From contig CM060852.1 in the NCBI GenBank assembly GCA_030737835.1, positions 9,344,507 through 9,408,506 of the forward strand: a DNA stretch of 64,000 nucleotides, read 5' to 3'. Every line of letters starts with the position of its first letter. Position 1 is the first letter of the stretch. This document shows positions 45,801-58,589 of the stretch, one piece after another. Under the pieces are notes generated by a model that was not told the origin of the DNA, did not search any database, and saw nothing but the letters and a program-made list of their open reading frames with translations. The stretch is from Acorus gramineus. Taxonomy: Eukaryota > Streptophyta > Magnoliopsida > Acorales > Acoraceae. Both the position numbers and the translations under genes were made by a program.

Positions 45801-48800
45801 GGCTGAAGTTGCTCGCCTTAAGTGTTGGAATTATTTCCAACAGGTGTGGATGATCTTCCTATGTTGCAAGGTTAAGTTCACTTCCCTAATTTGCCAGCCC
45901 TAGCTAATTTGTTCATGAATTATTAAAAAGTGATTGATGCAATCCAGATTGAAAGAACGAGTACAAGTATTTAAGAAGATAAAACAGATAGCTTAACATA
46001 GCTTAAAGATTTACATCTCAATCCCCATGAGGAATGGAGAGGATCAACTACAAACAAAACTATTATGCATTCAATATCTTCCAAAAAACTGCCTTTAATA
46101 AGCCTGAAGAAACCCTTAAATAGGATCTTGGGGTTGCCCTAACAAAGTACAATCTCGATCTTAGGGTTGCCCTGCCCTTTGTTAGGCCCAACGAATTTCA
46201 ATGATCCATGCTTTGGATTGATTTCATCAGAGGATCAGCAGACAACTGGGCTGCTGCAGGCTTCCCACAGAAATAGAATATCATTCCTTGCTTTCATGGA
46301 CTTAATGCATACTCAAAATTCTAAATAGTTAATACCCTATAGATTGTATGATATCTTCTCTTCATTGCATCCTAATGCTATCTTACAAATCCTTGCAGGC
46401 TTCTGTTGGCTCCTTCTCTGATCCAAAATTTGGGCTGGGAGTCTGTCTTTTACTTATTTGGCTTCCTAGGGATACTTTGGTAGGTAACAAAACATATACC
46501 TGACATATGTTGCTTTGTAATTTGATACCAACACGTAAGCTTTCTTTTCTGGATCCTTAGGATCTGAACTTTAATATTCGATACTTGAATTCTACAATGC
46601 ATTTGCAGCCCAGATTTAAATAATCTGGTTTTCTTTTTCAAAAGATTGTACCTTATGCCGCTGGTTGTTTGAAGTGATTGATGTTTAATCCCAATAGTAC
46701 TGACGATTTGATGTGCAGATAAAAAATTTGACCAGTTCTGCATTTTAATATTTGTTATTCTCCATTCAAACATGAAGGTGTCTGGGATTTGAGTTCGTTA
46801 AAGATGGACAATCTTCTTTCATGAATGAAAACGGTTAGTACATTTCTACTATCACTCTTTATAAAGAAAAATGAAGAAATAATCATTTTGTTTGCAGAAT
46901 TTCCTCATTTGGAAAAATGAGGAATTTTTTTCTATTTTCACTAGTCTTTTGTGGATCTGTTGGGTTCACTTCAAGTCAGTGGGCTTTATAAGTGACAGTA
47001 TGTGATCCAATACTAATAATCTGAGTGATGAATTGGTGATGTGGTTTCTATATAATGTGATATCATTATTTATTTGTGAAATGACTGTTGAAACTTGAAT
47101 GTTTCTCAGGTTTGAGCAAAATGCTTCAGAGTGTTTACACAAACTCACCTTTTACATCCACACCTGGAGGACGTTCATTGAAGTCACTTTCAGATGGGTT
47201 GGGTAAATCGCTTCAGGTAATGACAAAATTTTTTCGTCTTGGTCAAAGACACATGGAAAGCGAAAAGAAAAATGATTCTTGTTGATCTATACATGTATTC
47301 TTGCATGCATGGAAGTATATTAATTGAATCATATATCCAAGTTAGGTGACTGCTTACCAATGTGATGAATGTTAGGCTGCTATTCCTTTGTTCTAAGAGC
47401 CTTCTAGTTCCCTATCACGCTGCCCACTCTTTCTGCTAAAGCTTGATTTCACTTTCCCTCCTAAATGAACTCCCTGTTCTAAATTTGTAAGTGTGTATGT
47501 TTTCCTGCTCTGACTCTGTTCCACACTCCTGCCCAATCCATGCTTCATGCATTTAAGATATTCTATAAATTATACTTATGTTAGTTTCATATGTGTATTG
47601 ATAGGTAAATTGAAATAAACAAATGTATGGCATAAAATAATAATATGTCCACCAAAGGGTCGCGGTGTATATCTGGTTTGACTTGGCATCTACTATATTT
47701 AGATAAATAACAAGGGATAAAATAATTTATACCCCTGATTCACCAAGTGTCGAAATAGTCTATAGTTTTTGCTGGTGGGATATATGATCATAAGTTCCTG
47801 GAAATTTTATTTCTTAAAGAGGTTTATTATTCTTTTATTCATCTCCTATTTTAAGAACCATCACATAATTGTTGTTGCTGACCACCTTCTATTGATAAAG
47901 GCACTAGTAAATGTTGAAAGAGGTTTTGTAAGTCACATTCATTTTTAATTTTACCTTTTTACTTATTGACATCATTTATTGCCATTCTTATACTGGATGC
48001 CATTTGTTTTTGTTCTGGTTTCTTGCACACTAAATTGTTAAGCTTTATGCTCTAACTGTATTTCATCTTTTTCGTGTATGCTACTTTAATAAAGTAGAAA
48101 TGCGTCAAATTGTTCGTCTTTGAATTTTATGTCAGTTTAGTCTATATCACCCTTAGTTCTCTGATTGGTTTTGTTGTGTCACAGGATGTACCTTGGAAGG
48201 CTTTTTTTAGAAGCCATGCAGTATGGGCAATGGTATATGCTCACTTTTGTGGAAGTTGGGGCCACTATACTTGTCTATCTTGGCTTCCTACTTATTTTAG
48301 GTAATTCTAGAGGTGTGGACTTTTTTATTTAATTGTTGTTGAATGCTGCATAACAGTCTTTCTATTAAATTTATTTTTGTATACATATTGTTATGAATTC
48401 TTTTTCTCGAGCAAATAAGCTTTTCCGTTGATCTATATTAGTTCCTGTTCAGGCTGTTCTTTTTATGATTGTTTTTTTTACAGAGCATTCTGTTCCATCT
48501 CCATATAATATTGTGCCAGTGTGGTTGTAACTGATGTAAAGATCCACATAGAGTTTCTTGTCAGACACTTTCTGGTTTCTAATAGGCAGTCTTTTATCCA
48601 ACCTTCAGCTATCTTTGAGAGAGAGAACTTTAAAAAATGAGGAGTTGTCACAGTTTGTAACTGCTTGGAAAGTATTAAAGGATGAATTGTTAAGGTGTTG
48701 ATGTTGGGTTGTGAACTTCAAAATGTTGAAGAATTTGGTGGGCTTTGAGTAGGAGATTGAAATATTTTACGTTGGTCTTTATTTAACCTATTTGGCATGA

Positions 48801-50801
48801 GGTTTCCTTTTCATGTAGTGAATTTTTCACTCTCTGGTTGTTGCATAATCATATACATTTATTCTGTTACAATGTAATGTACAGTCCAAGCAAACATTTG
48901 TCAGTGTCCGGTTTCCCCTTCTTTTATTCTGATTCTTTTAAAGCTTCAATAGTAGAAGGGGTACCTCATTAAGGACTTATGGTACAATATCATCAATATT
49001 ATTGTAATTATAATTGCCAATCTAGCAAGATAATGTGATTTAGTAGCAGGGTACATACTGGCCTGCTGAATATCATTCAGGTACACTCCTATGCATGAAA
49101 TTTTGGTGAGTCAGACACCTGGATTTCGATATTTACTGCTTCCATACTAGCCTTGTGGGACTTCATATTTTTACCTTTGGCAATAAGATGTGGATATTTA
49201 TAAGTTTAAACTTGCAATTATGTTAAATATATGTATCTTATTTTGAAAAGCTGTTTTTTATGTGCTTTATGCAGTGAGGAGTTGGACCTTAATTTGACTG
49301 AAGCTGCATGGGTAAGTAGGTTTTAAGTTTCATATGATTTGGTTAAGTTCTGAGCATAACAGCCAAACAGATTTGATTAAGTTCATAGTTGCAAATGGAT
49401 GATGAAGGTGTGATTCAAGTCATAGAGAATGAAAACCCCCACACAATCATAATATGTCACCAGTTAATATTGGTATTAATAAAAAAATGAATCTAACTTT
49501 TTCCTATTGGTTTTAGCTTATACCAATGAATTTCTGTTTCATACATAAGATTATAAACCTGAAGGGGGTGTGGATAAGTTAGAAATGAAAACTGAAAATC
49601 AGTGTACCGGATGAATGGTTGGATATTTAAAAAAATGTAAATTTTTAGTATGTTCTTGTGAAATTATAAATGTAATAAGTCGTGGCATTCAGATTTTGCG
49701 GTGAATTGAGACACTTGAATATATGCACTTTTGAAGACTGGTGAAAAAATGTTGTGAATCCCTTTTAATTGGGGTCTTAAAAAACATGATGTAAGATACT
49801 TGATATCATGTGCTATGTAATACGATTAGGCAAATCTTTATTTTCTTTATATACAAACCATGAACTTGATTCACTTATATATATATGGTTGACAGCTGCT
49901 TAGTGACATCCTTGTGGATGACTAACCGCCCATATATTTCAATAGTTTGTGAGCTAGATTTCTTGGGCTTTCTAAGATCCTTTATCATCAAGGTTTGCAA
50001 ACCTTCCACCATAATAGAATTGTATTCGTCCTATTTAAAACTTGTTACATATCTTTTTGACAGGGGCCTGATTATCTACAACCTTCAATTCTTCAATATA
50101 TTTGATTTTCAATGTCGATTTACAGTGCATAAGTAAACAATGCAATTCTAACTTGGATGATTTGAGGTCTCACGGTTCTTTCGGCAAAATTATGCCATTA
50201 GTGATGTGCATATTTTCTTATTTGTTGTAAGCAAACATTTGCTTTATTATGATGTTTGTTGTATACTTTTGGTTGCAGGTTTCTATTATTCCTTCTTTGG
50301 GCTCAATTGTAGTGACCAGCATTGCTGCACCATTCGCTGACAACTTAATCTCAAGTGGGGTTGAAGTCACAAGGGTACTGACATAGATGCATGGTCATTA
50401 TGTTGTCTTTCTTGTATTACACCTTCTAAAGTTGAAAATTATGACTCCCCATGGATGAATATTATGATTTTCTCCATCCTATTCAATGCTCAGTTCAGTC
50501 TAAATTATCAAACTGACATGTCTCTCTCTGTTCTTATATGAATGTTGGAAATTTAAACCAGTATGACTTCATATTCCTATATTATAAGTATTTTTTTTGC
50601 TAGTCAGTGTCAAAGTTAAGGAATATTTCTGATTAGGGTGTTTGTCCAATAAATGCACGACGGTCCTCGCACAATAAAGAACCTGGTGTTCCAAAGATAT
50701 GATTATGAAAGATGCTCTTGAAATATTGAAATGCCTCGTGTGGTTTAGAGCTAAGTATAATACTCGAGTTCTGTTTCATACATGTTTAATTGAATTTTTT
50801 T

Positions 50802-50833
<32 letters not shown>

Positions 50834-51782
50834 TAAAACTGTGAACATCATAATCAGTTGTTCAGTTTGCTTTGGCGAAGAGAAAATAATGGATCACTTA
50901 TTGTTGAGGTTACAGGATGGTTTCATGCACAATTTCCTATAATATTTGAATTCGTTCTTTCAAATTTAGACAAAAATTATTAGATACCACATTCTTTGCA
51001 TTATTTTTTATCACCTGATTACTCATGTTTGTACTGTAGGTGCGAAAAATTTGCCAAACAATTGCCTTTTTGTCTCCTGCAGTTTGCATGACCCTTTCCT
51101 CTGTGGATTTAGGACTACCACCTTGGGAAGTTGTAGCTTTTCTCACCAGTGGCTTAGCCCTTTCAAGCTTCGCACTATCAGGTATCACTAATTGAAACTT
51201 CACATAGTATTTCAGTGCTCAACTAATGCACATACTATGCAGGACTGTACTGTACTCACCAAGATATTTCCCCTGAATATGCAAGTATCCTATTGGTATG
51301 CCATTCATTTCTGTTTTTTTCATGTTTCTATACATATGTGTATCTGCTAGGCTGCTCTTACTCCCAGTTGTAAATTTTTAACTGATTATATATAAATTCA
51401 TTTAAAAACTTTCGTTTCAAAGACAAAATAGTAAATGGACTTTAGCATTTCATAACATTTGTAAACTGGCACAGGGTATTACTAACACAATTGGAGCATT
51501 CCCTGGAATCATTGGCGTTGCACTCACTGGCTATCTTCTTGATACGACCCACTCATGGAGTGTATGCTGTTTGCACTATATATGATTTTTTCCTCTATTC
51601 AATTCTTGGTATTCATGTTGTTTCCATTTATTTGATCTGATTAACACTCAGTGTTTTGTTTGTTGTTTGGAATTCTGTAGATATCATTGTTTGCTCCATC
51701 GATCTTCTTCTATTTGACGGGCACAATTGTATGGTTAGTATTTGCCAGCAGTAAGCCTCAAAACTTTTCCGAGACGGACTGA
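42837..51782 (+). CDS. PHT4;5: PHT4-family anion (phosphate) transporter, chloroplast-targeted, probably PHT4;5/ANTR6 type
   Basis: MFS transporter of the SLC17-like PHT4 family, moving phosphate or other anions across plastid membranes. Exons are 42837-43163, 43252-43397, 43487-43586, 44313-44365, 44615-44689, 46399-46479, 46778-46833, 47110-47216, 48185-48300, 49275-49311, 50279-50374, 51040-51181, 51243-51295, 51475-51561 and 51681-51782. They join in frame to 525 aa. Residues 1-60 are Ser/Arg/Pro-rich and resemble a plastid transit peptide. Family hallmarks are NMDKVNLSIAIIPM, QSSFFWGYALSQLPGGWLA, GEGVSPSAATDLIA, FCGSWGHYTCLSWLPTYF and ITNTIGAFPGIIGV, with about 12 hydrophobic spans. Intron 4 uses a GC donor (cag/gcaagt); the others are GT-AG. 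The open frame continues upstream to 42546, but the ATG at 42837, after a CT-rich leader, gives a normal transit peptide. The exact PHT4 subgroup is from memory and less certain. Confidence 0.93.
43821..44048. repeat. Tandem duplication, period 114 bp, in transporter intron 3
   Basis: Two nearly identical copies start at 43821 and 43935 with aatttcttgtcgagtcgggt and differ at only a few positions (for example gagttatt/gagtcatt and tttgcatt/ttcacatt). The high identity indicates a recent duplication. It lies wholly in an intron. Confidence 0.92.
44690..46398. other. Long intron 5 of the transporter gene
   Basis: 1.7 kb without coding sequence. It includes a GT microsatellite running into about 17 G (44915-44946). 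A pyrimidine-rich segment at about 45480-45700 and a segment at about 45840-46270 containing repeated ggttgccct (aggatcttggggttgccct, then gatcttagggttgccct) resemble retrotransposon-derived DNA, but I could not define ends. Confidence 0.4.
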
Positions 51783-53479
51783 TAATCCCAATAAACAGTA
51801 AAGGCATCAGAGAGGAATTGTTTTGTGAAGACGTGCCAGATTCTTGGGAGACATCTTGTCTAATCACAATTTTGTTAGAAAAAAAATGTAAATTTTTGTA
51901 TATGTGTAAACTCTGCATATTTAAAAATGTTCTTATTATCATCTTGTAATTTATTTATTTATTATTTTTTTGCCTAACTGATCTCCTCTGTTATTAAAAA
52001 AAAAAAAGGATGAAGTGGGAGACTTTGAATACATGATCAACATTGATTGAGTAGAAAATCTAATCTTTTGAGTTTTGACACATACTGATACCTTTCATTT
52101 GAGTTGATCTATATGATTTGTATCTGGGATGTATCTGCGATGCACTGAAGTAGTGGCATTTATTTCATTGATTCAAGAACACACACCATGCCATGAGTCA
52201 GGTTTGTTTTAGATTGACCCCTCGGCAGTACTTTGGTGCAGTGGATGCACTCGTCAAGTAGAGTATCTCACATTACTCGGCGTTCTATATCGTTATAGGA
52301 TTCATTCATGCGTGTAAATGTTTGTCTGCTCAACGGGACTCTCTTAGATTGTTAGTGGGTGAGTGGCTGCAAGCCACTGGTGATTATCTCCAAGTCAGCT
52401 GATGAGATGACACATTCTGCTTTGTTGGTTTCAACAGAGCCTTGTATACCAAAAAAAAAAATAATAATTTGCTGCTTGCAAGTGATTGACCATTAATAAA
52501 TCATGAATATATATATGACTATTGTGTAAGCTTTCATGATATTTTAGATTATCATGATAAAATAAAAATAATGATGACAAACAAATAATGTGTGTAAATA
52601 AAGGGAAACGTAGAATAGAGATGGAAAATCTATTTAGATTTTAGAAAGATGTTTTATTCGTGGAGTAATGAAACAATGATTAATGTTATTTTAAATCAAC
52701 TTTTCAAAAAACGAACGGCGGATTCATGTTTGAAACAAAGTTGAAAAACTTAAACACTTCCGATTAGTATATAAACAGATAGATAGATATGTGTAAATAA
52801 AAGCTGTTACAAATCTTAACACACGGGGTTGGTTCAGATTTTGATTGTCACATTTAATAGGGCAAATGAAAACACTGGAAATGGAATTCTATTTATTACA
52901 CTTAATTATTATAATCAAATAAAATATTGTATTTGATCTGGTGCAAATGAGAACTCACCCCATTTGCATCGCATCCAAACATATCTTGCGTGTGTAGAAA
53001 CTAAGACAAACTATCACCTGTAGCCTCCCTAACACACTGTATCAAAGATGGAAACACTGGCTGGATAAGTCGGCGTATATAGGTATCTTGTACACCTACG
53101 ATTTGTATATATATTTACTTGGTCTTCCGCTGTTGCCCTAGCTAGCTTTTTTGCTGCTTCAACCGTGGATCGGGTGACTTTGCACCACTTGAAATTTCAA
53201 ATTCAATCAGACTTGAGTACCATTAGTATCGAACCACACATCATATGAATTGAACTGGATAATCAACTGTTGGGTACAATACACTTTCTATACAGCTCGA
53301 TTAATAAGTTGTACAGTTTGAAGTTTGATACCGATCGAACCAGGCATGACTGGATTCAAACTTAATACAGGGATTCAGCAGGGCCAATTGGGGCAAAAAT
53401 TATGCGTCTTGGTCTCCCCAACGTCATCAAAGCGAGGCACTTCCGCGGTCCCCAACTCAACCACCCACAAAAAAAACCA
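51783..53479. other. Intergenic region upstream of the second TTM3-like gene
   Basis: The first 200-250 bases are probably 3' UTR. About 52215-52465 begins with a tRNA-like word (ggtgcagtggatgcac), ends in a run of 11 A and may be a retroposon, though no B box is clear. I searched 52900-53479 on the plus strand for a CDC26-like frame (MLRRKP) and found none. Confidence 0.5.
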
Positions 53480-54094
53480 ATGGAGGTCGAGGTCAAGCTC
53501 CGTCTCCCTGACGCCTCCGCCCATTCCCGCCTCGCCTCCGCCCTCTCCCCCCACCACCTCCGCACCCACCACCAGCACAACTTCTTCTTCGACGGCTCCT
53601 CCGGCGAGCTCTCCTCCCGCCGCGCGGTCCTCCGCCTCCGCTTCTACGGCCCCTCCGACTCCCGATGCGTCGCCTCCCTCAAAGCCCGCGCCGTCATCGC
53701 CGACGGCATCAGCCGCGTCGAGGAGGACGAGGAGGACCTCGACCCCCTCCTCGCCCGCCCCTGCGTCGCCGACCCCGGTCGCCTCGCGATGCTGGTCGGC
53801 GGTTCTAGGATTCTGACGAGGGTCAAGGAGGAGTTCGGCGTCGGCGACGTGGGTCTCGTGTGTCTCGGGGGGTTCGAGAACGTGAGGGGGGTGTACGGTT
53901 GGAGGGGGCTGACGGTGGAGCTCGACGAGACGAGGTACGAATTCGGCACGAGTTACGAGGTCGAGTGTGAGACGTCGGAGCCGGAGAGGGCGAGGGAGAT
54001 GCTGGAGGGGTTCCTCGCGGAGGAGGGGATACCTTACGCGTACTCCGAGGCGTCCAAGTTCGCCGTCTTCCGGGCGGGGAAGCTGCTGCCTTGA
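53480..54094 (+). CDS. Triphosphate tunnel metalloenzyme 3-like paralogue, monocistronic
   Basis: Intronless frame of 204 aa, clearly paralogous to the TTM3 at 18439-19059. It shares [64 protein letters not shown] and [13 protein letters not shown]. The ExExK motif is E2-V-E4-V-K6, and the other charged tunnel residues are kept, so it should be catalytically competent. Two residues are missing after VYGW compared with the first copy. The frame extends upstream to an ATG at 53402, but the start at 53480 aligns with the paralogue. No CDC26 frame precedes it. The equally GC-rich coding sequence and lack of damage suggest a functional gene that arose by dispersed duplication. Confidence 0.92.
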   Translation: MEVEVKLRLPDASAHSRLASALSPHHLRTHHQHNFFFDGSSGELSSRRAVLRLRFYGPSDSRCVASLKARAVIADGISRVEEDEEDLDPLLARPCVADPGRLAMLVGGSRILTRVKEEFGVGDVGLVCLGGFENVRGVYGWRGLTVELDETRYEFGTSYEVECETSEPERAREMLEGFLAEEGIPYAYSEASKFAVFRAGKLLP

Positions 54095-55611
54095 TGACTT
54101 GGGTAATCTCTTATGCTTGATTTGGATTCTGATTGTTTGATCGTAATGTTCTGTTGTTTGTTTGATTTTTTTGGGTTTTTAGCATTTGAGAATAAAATTA
54201 GACTTTTTATGCAGCAAACGTTCATCCAACATGAATGTAGACATGAAACCAATAAGTAAAATTTATTCTAATGCTGTTGTTGAATATATTGTTTTTGCTA
54301 TTGAATGACATTATCTGCTAATGAGTTTTTAACCATCTGTTTTATTTGTGTATTGAAATTGGAGGATTCAAATTCTCTAAGAAATTCTAGTTGAAAAGGT
54401 TTAAATTGTCTTCTTAGTCCATATATTGGAACTTCCTTGATTCATACAGAGCTGGGAGTGTTCGTTTAACTTTTTAACCATCTATTTTATGTGTGCATCG
54501 AGGATTCAAATACTTTGTGTAATGCTAGTTGCAATGGTTATGCTAATGCAGAAAAAATGTTCTAATATGCGGGGAGTGGACACCTTGGTGGAATCAGGCC
54601 TGCCCGTGTTGTCCATGGGATTAAGCTGTTTGGGGATTAAGGGGGGATTAAATAATGATTAAGCATCTAGGCATTGGTTAAGCGGGGTTTAAATTCTATG
54701 AAATCAACTTTTTCCTTTTATTCCTTGCATCATCGCATCTATTATTTAAATTATATATAATATTTTTATTATGAAAAACAGAAAAAGTGACTGATTAATC
54801 CCTTAATCCCCCGCTTAGTCAATTTATCCCTTGGCGACTACAGACCTCTCGACTAGTGCCTAGTGTTTTGTTGTACATCATTGTGGAAGTACTTTTAACT
54901 GATGTTTCTAGCTCGTCCAAACCATCAGATATTATCTACTTCATGGAAACTTTCACCCTGTGGAAAGGGCCCAACACATTTCCCTCCCTTTCTTATGCCT
55001 TTGAAAGTAATATTCATCATTCATAGGATCATCCATTTTCTAGGTCTTATTGAACTCGGGAAAATGTTTAAATTGGATCCCTTGCAAGAGATATTATATA
55101 TTTTAAAAAAGTAGAAAGTAGATTGAATGGTTGGATTGGTTAATGTGATTTACCACTGCATAGGTTATTGTTATTGAGCTTTGCAGCTACAATGGCTCCA
55201 TATACTCCACTTCTTTAATAAATCTGCAAAGATCGCTTATGAACCAGCCTTCCTTGTTCTTCTCTTCTTTCTAACTGTCTTCTGTAATAAGTAGTCTTTC
55301 AATTGAAATAACTTTAGTGGACTCCACCTTCTTCCAAATTTTTTTTGTAAACACTGTGAAGCTTTATCTAGATAGTGTGGTGTTCAATTTCGACATCTAG
55401 GATTTTGACCTACAAATAGTTTGTAGTTTCAACCATATAATACAACTCGATTTTGTTGAGTCCTCCCTCCCTTTTGGGTTTCACTGCCCCTTTGTATTTC
55501 ACAGTTCATATAGGAAAATGATAAATGGAAAGATAATGTGAACAAAATTTATCATTTTTAGGTCTTGAACTCCAAATTTTTTTAAAAGCCTGTATATATA
55601 TGTAAAGAATG

Positions 55612-55842
55612 GTATGTGAGAAGAGAAGAAATAAATTGAATAATATTGTATTGAGTAATGGAGACCGAAAGGTCCCTTATATAGTTACAAGATGTACAAA
55701 CTCTAGAAACAGAAAATGACCAAAATACCTATGACAAAAATTCGAGTTGCGCTGTCCCTGAACCCCCGTGCGCCCAATCGGCGATTCCCTACATGGGCCT
55801 GTTGTTGGGCCTATTCCCTCAACCCCCGGGCCCAACAACATG
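55612..55842 (-). mobile_element. Probable solo LTR of a Ty1/copia-type retrotransposon
   Basis: Read on the minus strand it begins TGTTGTTGGGCCC and ends TTCTCTTCTCACA, the TG...CA ends of an LTR. It contains a TATA-like ACTATATAAGGGACC followed by CT-rich DNA before the end. No polyprotein is nearby and no clean 5-base target duplication is visible, so the ends are uncertain. Confidence 0.45.
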
Positions 55843-57110
55843 CCTATATAATGACTCCAATAAGAAGAAGGGTAGTCTACCAAATTCACTAGAACTAGTA
55901 AAATATGGAATTGGACCAAATGTTGTATTGGAATAGACATAGTTGGCAGTATCATGAATCATCGTGGTTAGCCAAAAAGATAAGAGATTCATGGATCCCC
56001 TATTTTTACATAAATACTCCTCTTTTGTTTGGTCTAAATATTCCCAACTGTTCAAATTTTGACATGGACTGTTGGATCTTAGGAGTTGTCCCTGATGAGC
56101 TACTTATCCATTCATGTAAATCCACTGTCAGAAGGGTAACAATGGTACCCCGACCGCTTAAATACTCAGGTGAGTGATGGCACAACCTGGCTTCCAGGAT
56201 TGATAAAGCCTACTACTGCTGCACATCTTCCAGACAACATTCAGTTTTTTTCCATCTTCCCCCGTGCAAGTGGAAATTTCACCTATATCACAACCATAAT
56301 GTCTGTTAGTAATTAGTAAACATTTCCTTTAATGAGTGGAGCTACAAAATAACTCGGTCTTTATTTTTTGAGTGAAATTTACCTCAATGTTCAAGTTGAA
56401 ATCTGAGTTGCCTACCCAAAATAATTACCTTGTATATGTGATAAATTGAATTTATTCATCAAGGCCCCATTTGGCAGAATGGCAGCAGGTTAAGGTTTTT
56501 TTTGGTCAAGTATACCACAACGGAGGGCATTGTGACACCCATGAACTTAACCCACTTTTATCTTTCAAAACTTAATAAGTTAGTGTCGTTATGCCAATCG
56601 TTTTTTTCTTTGTCAGGCATTTGGTAAAATCCATATCCATACATTCTTTATTAAATACAAATTTTACCCTAAGTGAAGCGTGGTAATGTAAAAGAGAGTA
56701 GAAGGGTGATTGATGCACCTAAGATTTTTAAATATTTTATGTGATAAAAAATGGTATAAATCTTAATCCATCTCTTAGGTGATCCGCTGTTTGAGGATCC
56801 ATATTCAGATTTTAGTAAGAGAGATACTCTCAAATGATATTAAAGTATCATTTCAGCTTTATACCATAATTATACAGGTCAACATACCATTGCCAAAGGG
56901 GTCTAAATGCTCATATATATGCATCAAAAGCTGTATAAATGGATGACAGATATGAATTGGTTCCTGTTACTTTCTGCTGACTTTTGTTGTGAATAATCAG
57001 CATGTTGTAAACCTGGAAGGCTCATCAGATTCTGATAAAAGTTTAAGTAAGGTCTTCGCAAGACCAACCTGATGGAGGTACATAAGCACTACTTCAATCA
57101 GCTATAAACA

Positions 57111-57134
57111 CACACACACACACACACACACACA
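57111..57134. repeat. CA dinucleotide microsatellite
   Basis: About 12 uninterrupted AC units. Confidence 0.9.
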
Positions 57135-57880
57135 GATGTGCATTCCATACAGAACACCAAATCGATCCAAATTTTTTTGTACAGGTATTTGGAATTAGTT
57201 GTTTATATCTGTATTTATTTATGGTAAGTTTAAACAAATTAACAGTGTAGTGAACGCCTCTTTCCAAGTTTAAGGGGGGTTGGGTGATTGGGTCTTTGTT
57301 GACGGATTAGAGGTCTCTGTTAAAGAGCTTGGAGGTTCGTCACTGACTTTTTCATCATGTTTTCCTTTGTATGTTTTTTCTATGAGGAAATGGTTCTTCA
57401 TCTTCCCCTTTTTATTTTTTTAATGATAATTATCCTTTTTGGAGGAGAAATAAGTCTAAAGGCAGAGCTGATTAGGATATTATCCAAAAAAAGAGCTTCA
57501 GCAAATTAAGTATGTCAGAATGCTAGAAACCAATACATGTAGAGTGGTGTTGTTACTTGCCGTCTTCATTTGTAGCCACTCATGCAGTTCTAGATCTCCA
57601 ACTATATGAAACATGTGATATTTTTTTGTGAGTCCATGTAATTCATTGGAGTATATATATTTTATTTTTATGAAGATTCGTTACATAAAGTATATATTTT
57701 TTTTAAAAAATAAGTGGGGACTAAATGTGCGACTGCTACTAACATCCTGACCCAGAAGGTTTGAAGTATTACAGAACAGTGATAAACTCCCTTAGACTCA
57801 GAAAGGTGTATAGGATAAAAGTTTGATACTTGTACAAGGATGATGCATCTTTTTCAGATTTATATCTGGTACTTCAACTA

Positions 57881-58114
57881 CAGTTTAATATCATCACCGC
57901 ACGCTTTAGCATGGTGGTTCGGACACCCTCCCATCTACATGAGGTGGTGTGTTTGAACCCTGTCGAATGCAAGAGAAAAAAAAATGATTTAGTCATTTGA
58001 GACTGGTTACTGTAACACTCTGGATTAGTTGTTATGGGTCTAGTAGCCCCGTATCTATATGCTCTAGATACAGAGTCTTCAAAATAATAATAAAAAAACT
58101 CCAGTTTAATATCA
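57881..58114 (+). mobile_element. tRNA-derived SINE with 13-bp target-site duplication
   Basis: A 208-base element (57894-58101) is bounded by exact direct repeats cagtttaatatca at 57881-57893 and 58102-58114. It carries a pol III A box-like tagcatggtgg at about 57907 and a B box-like gtttgaaccc at about 57951. It ends in an A/T-rich tail. The head resembles the plant Au SINE family by memory. The duplication is direct proof of insertion. Confidence 0.88.
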
Positions 58115-58589
58115 ATATATGCTTGAAATCAGTTACATCACTCAAACCAAGCTCAACTGTTAGATGGTCATCAAGGCCTCACTTAAAGTACAATTGGTTT
58201 TGATAAATTCTGTTCATGGGACTTGGGTTTCTAAGATTTCCTTGTTGCCTTGTGTTGGACAAGGAGCTTGACCTAATTTTCTTTTCCTCTTTTGGGTTAT
58301 GAAAGTGACACGGCTGGTCCAGTGCAGTCTTCGTTCATGATTTTCATCAGTATCGTTCATGGTCCCGTACACTCAATATATATACCGTGATATAATTATA
58401 CCAGTGTATATTTTTTTTTTTGAAAAAATAAAAAAATAAATCTTTATACACTGTGATATACAATGTATACTGTTCTATCGAATATGTACATATGGTTGGA
58501 GAAATGCTTTTGAGATGCAGATGAGGTTGCATAACGAATTGAGTATACCACGCTCATGTAAAAAATATATATTTATAACTAATATAATA

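Larger units (their letters stand above)
54095..57880. other. Intergenic region, no supported gene
   Basis: After a probable 3' UTR (to about 54350) I see no gene. A probable solo LTR lies at 55612-55842. Two opposite-strand open frames just beyond it (55.68-56.18 kb) have no recognised homology. A CA microsatellite is at 57111-57134. Confidence 0.5.

Noticed and set aside
45840-46270. LTR retrotransposon inside transporter intron 5
   Set aside because: Repeated ggttgccct blocks and retroelement-like texture are present, but I found no TG...CA ends, target duplication or coding domain.
53325-53816. 163-codon Ser/Pro/Ala-rich frame overlapping the TTM3 paralogue
   Set aside because: A shifted frame of the GC-rich TTM3-like coding sequence, with no domain.
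55677-56177. Opposed open frames next to the solo LTR
   Set aside because: I could not match either to a known protein; one overlaps the LTR and both lack gene-like signals.
57896-57965. Possible tRNA gene
   Set aside because: It has A and B boxes but no cloverleaf, and lies within a SINE bounded by target duplications.
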